Part shown: piece after piece, positions 11,385 through 23,084 of the stretch
Numbering within the stretch: position 1 is the first letter of the stretch
Layout of the letters: each line of letters begins with the position of its first letter
NCBI GenBank assembly: GCA_030248295.1
Contig: JASANH010001202.1
Coordinates: forward strand, 310,001-374,000
Direction of reading: 5' to 3'
DNA from: Mesodorylaimus sp. YZB2_4
Taxonomy: Eukaryota > Nematoda > Enoplea > Dorylaimida > Dorylaimidae
Length of the DNA: 64,000 nt
The notes under the pieces: model-generated
What the model saw: the letters and a program-made list of their open reading frames with translations, nothing else
Database searches by the model: none
What the model was told of the DNA's origin: nothing
Program-made: the position numbers and the translations under genes

Positions 11385-12542
11385 ATGGTCAACTGTAGTA
11401 CGAGCAATATCATTGCGTTGTGTGGACTCGTGGTTGGTATCAGTTTGGGTGAGTGCACAGTATTACTGGTATGACCTTGTTTGGTGGGGCTAGCACAGAA
11501 ACCTTGTCGGCATAGTGACAGGTCTGGAACAGGCATCCCAAATCATTGTGACTATTTCTGCAGTACGAGTACTACTGTTATTTTTAGCACACAACCTTTT
11601 CTGTTTCTTGAAAAGGTAGCTAGGCGAGTACCATGAGCGTGAACAGAATACCAATTGACCCAGATCAGCTATTCGCTGATGACAGCAAAGTTCATTCTAA
11701 AATTGGCTGATCAAAGGAGAAGAGAAAAAAAGAAGAAATTGGCTTACATTGATAAGGCCGCTTCCCTAGGCTGATGGGGTGGCAGGCTAGCTATAATTGC
11801 AGTTTGGACTGCCTCTGTGCGTGCTGAGAATTCTAAAATCAGAGACTTATTGGTTGCGATGGCCTTGCATGAACGATGAACGTCAAGAAGGGAAGTACTC
11901 GTTTGGAGCGAATGACCAAGAAATCTTCACGGGTTCATTTGTTCGAAAATAAGTGCTGTCACCAGTCCCAACTTGGCCATGCTTCCAACTGCTTATCAAA
12001 CAATAGCGTAAAGGCATTTGGCACTTTTTCATAAGCATAGCATTCTAAAATAACACAAACATAGTGCGACAGAAAAGACCCTGGGCAATGTGGCAGAAGT
12101 AACGAGCTGCACCTTCTGATCTGGTGATGCCTTTTCAGTCTTCTCGCCCGTGGCGCAGGGCAGCGAGAAGACCCCAAGCGGCGATTACATGAAGCGTTTG
12201 GCCATGGCCCAACAACTTCGAGGAGCCGATCCAAGCTGGGCATTGGCCGGTTTGGGAAAACGGGATGCGAAACCCTCCAGTCCCATGTGGAGCGTTGTGG
12301 GGCTTGGTAAACGAGGCGGAAAAATGGATCCTAGTTGGTCGATGGCCGGTTTTGGAAAACGGAACACGAAACCATTGAGTCCCATGTGGAGCGTTGTCGG
12401 CCTTGGTAAGCGAGCTGGGAAGATGGATCCTAGTTGGTCAATGGCCGGATTTGGAAAACGAGAATTCCAAGAACAAGAATCGAAGCGAACAAATGCTGGG
12501 CGACTAGACCCGATGTGGGCCATGGGTGGATTGGGAAAGTAA
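11385..12542 (+). CDS. Neuropeptide precursor with six Trp-containing GL/GF-amide peptides
   Basis: Two exons, 11385-11448 and 12139-12542; 155 aa. Exon 1 codes MVNCSTSNIIALCGLVVG, a signal peptide, and the phase-1 junction restores a Val codon. After the leader come six peptides, each ending in Gly before Lys-Arg (the last before a final Lys), so each would be C-terminally amidated. Two forms alternate: SPMWSVVGL-amide (twice) and DPSWSMAGF-amide (twice), flanked by PSWALAGL-amide and LDPMWAMGGL-amide. Shared pattern: Pro-x-Trp-x(4)-Leu/Phe-amide. A short acidic spacer (EFQEQES) lies before the last copy. The GL-amide ends recall buccalin/allatostatin-A or nematode MGL/MGF-amide peptides, but the Trp is unusual. 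The product would be processed in dense-core vesicles and secreted. Confidence 0.85.
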
Positions 12543-13235
12543 ACGCAGATGATCTGATAATTTTTTCTGTTGGGCGCCTCGGAATGTGATATAGCGTATT
12601 GAGATCTCAACTGGTCAGCACGGCAAACTAACAATAACTATTGAGCAGTGTTCGAATCGAGGTACCATACGTGGGTTTTAGACATAAAGTATATAACTGC
12701 CCAATTTGCATGGATAAACCTTGAATTGTGGATGCTAGATAGAATACTCCTTTCAGTAGACTGACTGTCGCGCGGTGATCCGCACCCGCCCCTCTCTCCA
12801 CTGCCATGTCGTCATGGCCCCCGTGGCCATTGTCAGTTGGTACAGTACTGTACACGTCAACGAGTCACTTCTGGCGGTAGCTGCCGCATAGAGCACGAGG
12901 CTGACAAGCTCGTGACCTACAGTATGTAAGCGTAGCTGCGTTTGGCTATTGGTAAAACATGAACAAGATCCGCAGCAGCCTCTACCACTTGGCACCAATA
13001 CGGCTTTTCACCCATGTAAAACAGGCGGAATTAGAGTAAAACTCAGCCGTATGGATTGAACTTTACGCAAAACTAGGAAACCACCAACCTGTCAGCTTGC
13101 TCGCTGGTCATATGACTACGACTGCTCGCACCCGAATCTTCACTCAATTCGGATCATCTACAGCGCAAATTCGACGCCACCTAACTATCACACGCAAATT
13201 TATCCTCGGGGGTGGAGTACTAACGATAAGGATCA
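12543..13235. other. Gene-free stretch
   Basis: 3' flank of the neuropeptide gene. A short SINE-A-like tail trace (GGTAAAACATGAAC, near 12952) is the only recognisable item. Confidence 0.35.
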
Positions 13236-13378
13236 CGGCCCGTGGGCTGGCGGGTTAGGCATCTGGCTCGCTTAGTGGCGGGTTCGACTCACGGCCTGGA
13301 GCCATTTGAAGTGTGTCTTCACCCTCACGATCAGGAGGAGCGCAAACCCCTGTTTGGTGACACGCAGAACATGAACAT
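13236..13378 (+). repeat. SINE family A, copy 3 (diverged)
   Basis: tRNA-like head with GGCTGGCGGGTTAGGCATC and B box GGGTTCGACTCACGG, a body with TCTTCACCCTCACGA, and an ACATGAACAT tail. It is more diverged than copies 1 and 5. Confidence 0.65.
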
Positions 13379-14436
13379 AGGGCGCTGGCGCTGGTTCAGG
13401 AGATGATATACTGTAAGTGGAGAGGCCAGAAGGCTGGTCGGTGCTGGCATAAATGGGTGGGAAGTCCATGAACAAACTGGGTGGCACGGGACCCATCCTA
13501 CAAAAATAGATTGTGAAGCCAGTGAATCTTATTCCACTGATATTCATCGCCTGTACCTTGTATGCCCCTAGTCATCTCAAGCAGGAAGAATATACTATCA
13601 TTAGCACGCCTAGTTCTATAACAAAGCCCTACTGCCTTGATTTCGATTTGTTTCCCTCTCTGCTTTCAGGCACAGATTGGAAACATCCCTATGGTAAAAC
13701 CACTTAGCCTCTAAGAGCAATCGATTTCGTTTTTATCTGTCAAAAATCTACTTGAAGTAATAGAGCTCATGGGGCTAATTTTGAGGACATTTCTTATCTT
13801 CCTTGGACTCCTTTCCCAGCCACCCAAAGCCAGGCAGTTTTATACGTACCAGGTAGACGAGAGAGACGTTGCGTCTTACTGACGATAGACCAGACTTATT
13901 TAAGACCATGGTGCTGTAAAGTGTTAAAAATAAGTCGACGTTGCGAACTCCAAGAGCCGTCAAATCAGCCCAAATCACCTGGTTTTTTCGCAAATAAGGC
14001 CAAAACTGGCTACGCCCACATTTGTTTACTGATTTTTGTAGGAAATGTGTGCTTTCTAGGGTGGAATAAAGCAGCAAATATACCTTAGTTTATCCACACC
14101 TACTCAAATGCGATGGCTTAAACTGCCTTGACAGTCACAACTGACAAGTTAGTGTTTATTCAAGATCGCTCGTAACTGTATTTGCACATTTCTACGCTCC
14201 ACTCGCGCAATCGACGGGGTCACTAAAAACCAGGTTTCTCGCCAATTGCAGTACTGGAAAAGCATATCAAATGTAAACAATCTCTTATACATTCCATGTA
14301 CACAGTCACTGAGAAACGGCCAGCCACTTGTGAAAACTGAAAAAGGCATTCGGAGATGATGAGCAGCATTGTCAGACACTATCTACAGCTGGTAGGCAAC
14401 GACACTGCTGGGCAAATGTAACTTTCAATGTGACAC
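13379..14436. other. Gene-free stretch
   Basis: I see no conserved coding frame. The right part is the 3' flank of the Ly6 gene. Confidence 0.35.
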
Positions 14437-14925
14437 TCAAAAACGACCTCTGGCAGACAGGAAGACACTCAGGACCAGTGCAGTAAATATAAGGAAAAAA
14501 GTGGAGACATTGATCGAAAATGTGCTGGGGGCAGCATTGCAGAAATCGGTGTCGCACAAGCATTGTACTCCACTGGCGTAGCTGAACAGGTTCACATTGC
14601 TGCAGCCTGGGATACCCGAAGTGGCGCAACCTTTCTGCACCCACTGTGTCTTTCCTGAAACGAAATTCATATAGATTGCAACAGTTTCCTGGTAAGAGGT
14701 GGCTAGCCTACCGTTATAGGATGCTTCTGTTTTGTAACAGACGGCGCTGATACATTCACCAGAATTGCAATTTCCAGTAGAGTTCTGACACAAGTAGCAT
14801 TTAACAGCATTGGCTAAAAAAGAGAGATCGTCACGATTGTGATTAATTAGACTCCAGTGCTTACCTTGATGTGAGACACCACAAAGAATGAAAGCAGTAA
14901 GCAATATTCTGCATGTCCCAGCCAT
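14437..14925 (-). CDS. Ly6/uPAR-type three-finger protein, probably GPI-anchored
   Basis: Two exons (14925-14865, 14813-14437), 145 aa, with a 51-bp intron that keeps frame. Residues 1-20 (MAGTCRILLTAFILCGVSHQ) are a signal peptide. The mature part opens KCYLCQN and carries ten Cys in the Ly6 spacing, ending with the diagnostic LCDTDFCN (CxxxxCN). A hydrophobic C-terminus (about residues 120-141) follows, as expected for GPI attachment after a small-residue site near NAAPS. Family members sit on the outer cell surface and modulate receptors, septate junctions or nicotinic channels. Which role applies here cannot be told. An upstream in-frame extension exists, but the leader-like sequence supports the start at 14925. 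Confidence 0.85.
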   Translation of the reverse strand: MAGTCRILLTAFILCGVSHQGKHWSLINHNRDDLSFLANAVKCYLCQNSTGNCNSGECISAVCYKTEASYNGRLATSYQETVAIYMNFVSGKTQWVQKGCATSGIPGCSNVNLFSYASGVQCLCDTDFCNAAPSTFSINVSTFFLIFTALVLSVFLSARGRF

Positions 14926-15971
14926 GTCCTGTGCTATGCCAACTCCGATCTGGTTTGATTTGGTCGCTGGACAAGAATAGGCACTCGAGTAGCCGCCAAA
15001 CCGAGACCCTGAAGTAAGCTTACACTGCTCAGAGAGTGCAGATGGCTTTGAAAAAAGTACCAAAGACTAGAAATCTGGTTCTAGTATGAGTCGAGTTGAG
15101 ACAGGTCGTCAGCTAGCGAGAAGTCAACTTTTTCTACGCAAACCTATCGACCGAATTATCGGCTAAGTCGTTTTCAGAAAACGCATATTCTTTCAAAACT
15201 ATAAGCGTGTCAAGTTGACAAAGAGTATATTTAACTCTTTCTTACAGTCCTACGCTCATGTTCCTCCAGCCTAGATAGACCTCTAGACTAGACGACCACA
15301 GACTCCGACCAATGTCAACATTAGCATTCGACGTGCGGCCTTAGCTTAGTCTTTGTTGGTTTGGTAAAAGTGGTTCAGTAAAATTGGTCGCCTAGATGAC
15401 ACAAGCTCAAAAAAGCAAACTGTAACTTGGACGCTTGGCTGGCGAGAAGTTCGATGAAATATAGAAAATGCAGTTTTTTTTGCGCCTGGTTCCTAGAAAA
15501 GCATCCAGTCAGTATTAATGCGCTTTTGTTATATGTACCGTAGATGGATTATTAGTAACTTCTAGTTTGGTATGTTGTTGCCGTAAGATGCACTGTAAAC
15601 TTACATTCGAAATACTCCACCATTTGATTGAAAAATTGTAAAACAGAAAATGTTACTCTGACATTGCTTTAAAAAAGTAGAGCGAGCTGAATATTTTCAT
15701 ATCAAGATCGAGTTTTACAATACATAAGGCAGAAAGAGATAAAATATTCATGTTCAATCATTTTTGAAAATTCTAGACTATTTAGTGTAGCCGTCTTACT
15801 TTTTAAAAATTCCGCAAAATTTGATGCTCAGGTGCAACACGCAGGTGTATTGGTCTGCTGTGTGCGCGACAAATTTCATTCCTTCATTTTTGGCGCGTGG
15901 GTTTGGAAAATTCCGTTCCATCTTTATTTTTTTCTCCAAAATTTCGCTTTTTTGATGAACAAATTTTGAAA
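14926..15971. other. Gene-free divergent intergenic region
   Basis: Lies between the minus-strand Ly6 gene and the plus-strand transposase-derived gene; AT-rich in its right half. It should hold both promoters, but I see no convincing TATA box. Confidence 0.35.
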
Positions 15972-18900
15972 ATGAATGATCTGCGAACAAAATTGAAAGA
16001 AATGGGACCACGAGCGGCGGCAGTTCCTGTTGATCCGACCGAAAGTGACCAGCAGGCGTATACGGAGGAAGCTTATGCAACCATGGAAGACACCGAAGCC
16101 TTCGCTATCGATCCAAATGATTTGAAATTGAAGTTCGACGCGTATTTGCCGTCGTATGAACTATGCATGGGTGTGGGGGCCAAGTTGCGCCAGTTCGTTC
16201 ATTCTATGACCATTTTGCCAAACATGGTCATCACGGCTGCCAATCGAACGCTGTTGAGCGTGGCGAATGATCTGGCAGTCTTGGATACTTCGGGCAAAAC
16301 GGATCGACGTTTCGAGTTCTATTATGTTAGCGCAGGTCCGATCGGAGGAGCGTTCTATCTATCAACTCTACTCTGTCGTCAGTTTTTGTTTGACACGGAG
16401 CCAATCATTCCCATCGCTTTTCTGATACACGAGCGTCGTAATACTGACGATCACCGTCGTGTTTTTGAACTGATCCAAGAGAAGTGTCCTGATGTAAGTT
16501 TTTGTTCTTTTGGTTTCATTTCGGTCATGTATGCATGTGATTTCAGGTTGCCTCGACGGAATGCGTGTTCATCACCGATCGTGAATTCGGCGATATAAAA
16601 TCGATTTTACCCTCAGCTATTCAGCTTTACAGTTGGCATTATTTCGAAGACGATGTTGTCAATTGGGTGGAAAACAATGGTGGTACCAATGACGATGCTA
16701 ACACCTACTTGAACGATGTGTATACGCTTATGAAATCGAAAGCGCTCGAACAATTCAATCACGAATTGGCCGTAAAACGCCGGCAATGGCCTCCGGATTT
16801 TGCAAAGTATGTATCTGCTCGGATCTCATTATAGGAGTCTCGGTTTCGCCTGCCTATCTAGATTTCTGTGTGGCTCTCATGGATTGCAGCGCATAAGGAG
16901 GGTTCATACAAGGCTGAAAAACCTGCGAAAACATGAAAGTTTGGGAGCCTGAATCAGCGAAGTATGAGAGGTCGCATTCGGAGTTTTAAAATGTTGAATA
17001 TCAATTTTTCTCCGGATTTACAGTCTGTAGAAAGTCTAATTTTAATCAGATCGATCAGATTTCGCTAAAATGTTTGACCTAGAATGGGTGTCATGCCAGG
17101 TCCGACCGATATATCGGCCGATAATTGCGTTATCGGTTATCGGACGATACCGATAATTTATGGTGCCGATAATGTAGATTTTCCTGTCAATAAGAGTTTT
17201 GGGCGAACATATGGCCTGTTGATAGTGATTATGACGAGGAGCAGGCCAGCATCGGCCGACCCGCCAAACCCCCCCCCCCCCCCCCGACCAACAAAATTTT
17301 TTTTTTAATCTCCCCTATTTTTTTTTTCTTTTTTTTTCAATAATCAATATTCCATAATTTATCCCACTTTTCTTTTTTCAAAATATTTAAACCCCAACCC
17401 CAACAAACATTTTTTTATTAAATATCCCCCCCCCCCCCCCCCGGAGCAGGGAGCTACGGATTCTGGATCAAAGAATTCAGTGCCCAAGAACAGTCTAAGA
17501 GCTAAATCGCGATCATCATGATCGTGACTTGTCTTATTGGGATGCCAGCAATGGCACCAAAACAGTTCACACTAAAAGCAGTTGGCTGTCTGCGTGTAGC
17601 ATAGACTAGTTAAGGTTAGGGAAGGAGGTAGGGCTGGCCCTGTAAGGTTACTTTGCATGCTTCTAAACGAAGACGACCTCTCTGCCTCTCTTATTATACT
17701 GCACACTCAGAAACAAGAGAGTCCTTCAGGCCCCCCGGCACAATTCAAAACAGTTTAGTCTGGCTCAAAAAAGAGGCAACGACCATAAATTATCATTGTA
17801 GTCCTAGCGTTCGACCTTAGGCGAGATTTTTGGGGCAGGGTTAGTCTATCCGGGTACGGGGACAGGGACGGAGATAGTCTTCCGGGGTCGGGGCTCGGGG
17901 ATAACGCCGACAAGGATGATGAAGCTTTCTGGCTGTCAAAGTCCGTCTGTTCATTTCTTTTCTTTTCTTGAATGTTTTAAAAACTTCATAAAGTTTGCCT
18001 TGCATTGCAACTATTTTGTATGAATATAACCATCTCACAACACTGCACAAAAAGCTGATACTATGTTTCGTGAGTATTTTCGTCCGGGCACCAGTCGAAC
18101 ACTATGGCCCTCAAAAAGTTGTGAAAGGATCTGCTTTGCATATTTCACTCATTATTCCTACCTAGAGTAGTTTAAGACGGCTCATGGTCTCGGTGCAAGA
18201 TTCCAGAGTGTGCGTGCGCATGATTCACCTCCGCCTTGAAGACAGTGGCGAGCGAAATCCAACTAATATTCTAATTTTAATAAAGGTAGAAGATCATAAA
18301 TAACTTTTTTTTATTCTAGCATCCAGACCCTGTTCTACCGGCTGGGCTATAATATTAATGCTCGGCTGGTCCTAGAGGTGTCATGCGTTGCCTCAAGTAT
18401 GTCTGACATCTGCGAAGCAGAGCGAGCAATTTTGTAGTTGGGATATCGCAATTTACATAGTCTTCGGGCCCAAGATTTTGGGCTTCCAAAATGAATTCTA
18501 ATTGGTCTTTAAAGGAAGCAAAGCTTGCGAGATAAAAAACCGCATGCTTGAGGATGGGGACCAAAATTCAAATTTCCCGCCATAAAGTTTGAATTTTTTA
18601 AACGTTCAAAAATTATCGGTTTTATCGGCCGATAATTGCGTTATCGGTTATCGGCCGATACCGATAATTGCCTTATCGGTCGGACCTGGGCGTCATGCAG
18701 TAAATCAGGTAAAATTGGCTAGGTAATGGGGCTGTGTGAAATAATCAGGGGAAAATAGAATATTTGTCTGGAAGACCTGGCAAATTGTTTTAGCGCCTTG
18801 CATAAATGCTGATCTTAGTCATAGCTGCTTACAGCCAGAGTCGGAAAGGCAACTCCACGTTTAAGCCTTCCCGACTTCACACTCATCTTAAAAAAGGTCG

Positions 18901-20189
18901 TTGCTATTTCTATCGAATGAGCATTAGTGAGTTTCATGTCTGAGGACGCAGTCATCTAGAGAGATCAGAATGAGCGCATTTGAGCTACGTTCACAAGGAA
19001 AATGCGGTGCCTGTACTGATTTTACTTTTCAGCTTCTTTGACTCTTATCTGAAACCCGACATCGTAGCAAAGGGTGGTCGGTGGCATTCGGAAACATTAC
19101 GAGGCGGCGTGTATAATAACGCGTGCGGTGTGGTCATTCCGTCGTGCAGCGACTTGAATCAATTGGTCAGCGATCTTGTTGAATGGCAGGAAGTAAGTAT
19201 GGGTCAGGCCGTTGTGGAAAGACTCTTTGGATCTATCCTTTACGCTGTAGGGCCCCTTTCCGCTGGCTATAGGGTTTGTTCGAGCTTTATGTGGTCATCG
19301 ACTTGGGCCCGTCCAAGGTGCGTGGGGGCAAGAGAACGTGTTGGTCGCCACTCCGCAGTATCGGTAGTCGCCCCACCAAATTTTACCCGTGCGTCTGAGA
19401 GGACCCCGTTCGAGAATCCTGGGAAGGCGTAAGCAGCCTAGCTAGGATGAATTAGACCCCATTCCCTGATGGGCGAAATTGAACCGGGGCCAGCTATGCC
19501 AAGCAAACCATGCCATGCCTTTCATCGTTTCACCACACCATCGAATGACATGCCTAGGGCGTACCCGTAGGCGGTGCAGTGTGGGGCGGAACAGTGTACA
19601 GCACGTTTCCTGGGTTAATTATGTTCATATTGCATCGAACGCGCCAATGATCAGGTAGATGGTACCAACCCGGATCTCTAACTGGCACATGTGACCAATA
19701 CATGACGCAATTCACGTTTGTCTTACTTCCTGCAGTAACGAATGGCGGGTCTAGTTTGCGGGTCAAAATGCTTGTTTAGGTTCTCGAAGTCACTGATCGA
19801 GGTTATGAATAAATATATAATTCTTCCAATAATCACGAAGTGACCGCTATAGTGGAGGAAGGGACGTTGTGCCTATCCGTGTTAAGGATCCTTATAGCGT
19901 GGTGTAATATGAGAAACATTTCGGGAATATGCATTTCATCTGTCTTTGAATTGAATTTTAGGTAACTCTGGACCAGATTCTGCAGAGTATATATTACTTC
20001 AGCGAATACTACGTGAGGGAAAATGACAAAGCCATGCATCAAGCTATGGGCACTTTCAAACTACAAAGCCGTTATTTGCACTACGCGCGTCCAACTCGTC
20101 GCTTGCGCACATTCGAAACGACGGACGTCAATGATCCCCGAGATATTATCAATTATGTTCGAGCAACATCGATCACTGGGACGCATTAA
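15972..20189 (+). CDS. MULE-like transposase-derived protein, intact with introns
   Basis: Four exons: 15972-16493, 16547-16806, 19033-19192, 19962-20189; 389 aa, all junctions in frame. The layout resembles the DDE core of Mutator-like transposases common in invertebrates. There is a beta-rich segment RRFEFYYVSAGPIGGAFY, then IPIAFLIHERRNTDDHRRVF, then ECVFITDREFGDIKSILP (the DRE stretch aligns with the usual second catalytic Asp), then LYSWHYFEDDVVNWV (equivalent of the CxxH region). The C-terminal GGVYNNACG resembles the TNNxxES motif that precedes the last Glu, here without Ser-Asn or Glu, so catalysis is doubtful. It lacks an N-terminal zinc finger. Introns, a long open frame and no flanking inverted repeats suggest a domesticated gene. 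Function unknown. Confidence 0.6.
17088..17095. repeat. 8-bp target-site duplication (left) of hAT-like MITE 1
   Basis: GTGTCATG; the right copy at 18690-18697 is GCGTCATG (7 of 8 identical). Confidence 0.6.
17096..18689. mobile_element. Non-autonomous hAT-like element (MITE 1, 1594 bp)
   Basis: Terminal inverted repeats CCAGGTCCGACCGATA at 17096 and its exact complement ending at 18689. Both subterminal zones carry arrays of the palindrome TATCGGCCGATA with ATCGGTTATCGG repeats (17110-17165 and 18620-18685). The inside has no transposase; it contains homopolymer tracts (C at about 17269-17285 and 17427-17442) and a GGGGTCGGGG-rich patch (17840-17900). An 8-bp flanking duplication with one mismatch supports hAT-type transposition. 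Arrays of ATCGG would be transposase binding sites. Inserted in intron 2 of the MULE-derived gene. Confidence 0.7.
19240..19480 (-). repeat. SINE family B, copy (diverged), in an intron
   Basis: Aligns by eye with the reverse complement of 29855-30235: CATCGACTTGGGCCCG, then GGGGCAAGAGAACGTGT, GGTCGCCACTCCGCAGTATCGG. It lies in intron 3 of the MULE-derived gene. Confidence 0.5.
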
Positions 20190-20815
20190 CTTGGAAGATG
20201 CTGTCGTCGTCGTCGAGAAGCTTCGACAATTTATACCAACCGATCGTGCACTCACATTTCGTGACGCGTACTTTTGTCTCTTATGCGTGTGTACCTGTTT
20301 CTGCCCTTTTCTTCTGGCCTGTGTGTGCCAGGTACTAGAACCGTTGGCATCCTGACAACTAGGCCTTTTTTCCTGTAAACCATTGTGCGCTGCATAAACA
20401 TGGATTCGTCTGGTAATGAGCTGAAGTTTCGGGACGGATGGGGGAGACTGTACTCGTGCGTGACTAGAAGACTTGCAGCTCTACCTGAAAGAATGTAGCA
20501 GGCCGACCAAGAGTACCGTATGACAGTGGCGAAGCTGCTCTGGCCGCACTGGCATCACGAGATTAGTACGTACCGAAAAACTTCCGCCAGGAAGGGTGAT
20601 TTGAGGGGCGTGGTCGAATAGGACGATGACGCGCGATCTCTGGACGGCTGGTTATCTTTTCACCAAGTTAACCGGAGCCTAAGCTACACCGGACGAGGAC
20701 TTGCCTGTTTGTTCCAAAGATTGTGTACAGGCCATGTGCAATTTCGATTGTCCCGCCCAGCTCGAATGACGCACAAAGCGCGAAGGGTATAATCATAGAA
20801 AGGTCGATCCCGGCC

Positions 20816-20823
20816 TATATAAG
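20816..20823 (+). promoter_or_regulatory. TATA box of allatostatin-C-like gene 1
   Basis: TATATAAG, 66 bp before the ATG, in a block conserved with 24303-24310. Between the two copies the surrounding GCGCGAAGGGT upstream motif is also kept. Confidence 0.7.
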
Positions 20824-20881
20824 GCCGCACCCTGCCCCGGTGCCTTCCAGACTCGGTTGAGCTCTTAAGTCAGCTATCGAG

Positions 20882-21291
20882 ATGTTGTTCGCTTGTGGCA
20901 AGTACTCGCTCGCAATCATTGCTCTCATGTTGGCCGCGCACAACTGTGCGGCTCCCGTAGGGGACCAGGAAGAAGACACGCCGCAGGGGGGTCCGTCCGG
21001 GGATCCAATGCCGAATTTCGATGAAAAGATGTGGTAAGATCGCGTCAAATAATCTTATTAGGACCTAGCTAATACGTGATTTATCATTTTAGGAGTCCCG
21101 AATTCGAAAAACGTGCGCCGATTCGCACTGGCAACGGAGTGGGTCCGAAACGACTCCCGATCCGTATGGGTGGTCCGCGATTGCAGAAGCCGAGTCGAGT
21201 GGGTTCGGCCCTGGCGGGTGGTGGAAGCTACAACACGGACCCGTGTCATTTCTCGCCCGCCCAGTGTTTCTTGAGAATATCGCGTCGCTAA
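20882..21291 (+). CDS. Allatostatin-C-like neuropeptide precursor 1
   Basis: Two exons, 20882-21033 and 21093-21291; 116 aa. The N-terminal signal peptide ends around AHNCAA. An acidic spacer is followed by the convertase site FEKR, then a basic Gly/Arg/Pro-rich stretch with another KR (GPKR), and the C-terminal SYNTDPCHFSPAQCFLRISRR. CxFxPxxCF matches the disulfide ring of allatostatin C (typical core CYFNPISCF), here with a short LRISRR extension instead of an immediate end. Allatostatin C peptides act through somatostatin-type GPCRs and inhibit hormone release or muscle. Its paralogue at 24366 has the same intron position and an exon 2 of identical length. A TATA box lies 66 bp upstream. 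Confidence 0.8.
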
Positions 21292-22387
21292 AAGAATCGA
21301 AATTGGCCAGGGCCGAAGGTGAGGAGAAAACACGCTTCTTCGATGTAGTGCTACATGATAACGGATGTGTAATATAAAGGTAACAATGACCAGACAAGCA
21401 TGTGGAATATTGGCTATGGATTCAAAAAACCACTTGTGAAACTCGTGAGTTGCTAATGATCCAGGGTAGCTTCCGCCTGACAAGCATTCGATCAGCCAAA
21501 TAGATCACTCAAAGTCCTCGTATAACAAAGGAACAAAACCAGGTTTGCTTGCTGCACTAAACAACAAAACAGTGTCGCGGGTGAAAATTATCGAAGACTT
21601 TGGATCAATACATGCCGTTTGGCCGAAACTAATATCGTTGGAGTCTGTGCACATGGTAGCTTCCAAATTTGACATGGCTATACACTATAAGGCATTGGCC
21701 TCACTCAACGCTGCGGGTCCTGAAGTAGCGCGGGCATCCTGCTGCTCACTTTTGGCCTGTTCATTCACAAACAAGAAACGCATGACCGGAAATGACCCTA
21801 GCGGTACCAAATATAGGTGCACTCGAGAGACCGAAAGAGTAGCCAGTCGATAAACGCAGTGAGGTCTAAACGATTCTACGTATAGTATAGTCCCATTGGA
21901 TCGGAAGTTTCCCTGGCGTCATTTGTGATCATGTGCTCGAGAAGAGTTCGACCCACTTGCACTCATTATTTGCGGCCTAATTGTAAGTTTGATCTAGTAA
22001 TTTCTGAAGGGCCTTACGTCGTCGGTACAGGTACGAGTAGGTGCACATCATCTTGTCATTGTTGCCTGGCTTATGATATGCGTAGTTTCATAGGCAGTTT
22101 GATCGGATGCCAGGCACCGCCTAGCTTACCTAATATATACCTTTAGGAGAAATGATATCATTTGACGTAGTGCGACCAAACATGTAGTTGAGAGCGTCGG
22201 ACGTGGTAAACAGGATTGCCGTCGGACAAGGAATAATATATTCGAACGTGACTCTTGCCATCCTTATCGTTGAGACGATTGCTCTAGAATCAAATGGGAG
22301 AAGCTGAAAACACTGCACACAAGGTAGGGGACGACTCACACGGGGTCATCTTTGGGCCTGGCCTCCTCTCAGTGACATTGCTACCGA

Positions 22388-22415
22388 TTTTGAGATGCGA
22401 TATCGCATCTCAAAA
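22388..22415. repeat. Perfect 28-bp palindrome
   Basis: TTTTGAGATGCGAT followed directly by its exact reverse complement, without spacer. It lies in non-coding sequence of unit A. Confidence 0.85.
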
Positions 22416-23084
22416 CTGGACACTCAAGGCCTTGGATTTTCATTGTAGTTCGTGGAACGAGCCTTCTCATCGCGGTGACCAAATTCCTAGCTGAACAGCG
22501 AGAAACTGTCATTGTGCAATCTTGACATTGGCTTTGGACCTGAGACTTTGTCGAGACAGGGCCTTCCTCCAGCTTTGGCATCCTATTCTCTCAAAATCGT
22601 ACTCCAAAATCAGGACTTAAGGGTCTTTTGTCTAGTTGAGAACTGTTTCAAACTCACACAAATCCCTGGTGATCTTTCTACTATCAGCAGAATACATATG
22701 GTCAGACCACGTGCCAAAACAAAATTGTTTGTCATTCGTCGTCCGAGAGCGAGCTTTTACTGAATCAATTGTTTTACGATAACGTGCCGACTTAATTCGT
22801 CAGGAGGTCGACAAAAACAGTGAAGCTGCATTGGAAGCGACCCGATCGATTCGGGTCTGAAAGGTCAGTAGACGATTTGCGTACAGACCCCTTCAGCGCA
22901 TGTGTCTGTGGGTTAGATCCGAAGTCACGAATGGTGACAGTGCGTCAGTTGTAGAGAAAATGGGGTATCGAAAAATCTACGATAAACGATATTGCTCTAA
23001 GACAAGACCACGTCCACAAGTCCAAGAACAGTTTTGAGATGTCGAGCGAGGTTCCTTGGCCATGAATGACAAATTTAATTTGCT

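Noticed and set aside
12185..12634. Long minus-strand frame opposite the neuropeptide exon.
   Set aside because: Shadow of the repeated GLGKR-coding units; the plus strand has signal peptide, cleavage sites and splice sites.
17269..17442. C and T homopolymers as a possible regulatory structure.
   Set aside because: Inside a MITE and prone to sequencing error; no evidence of function.
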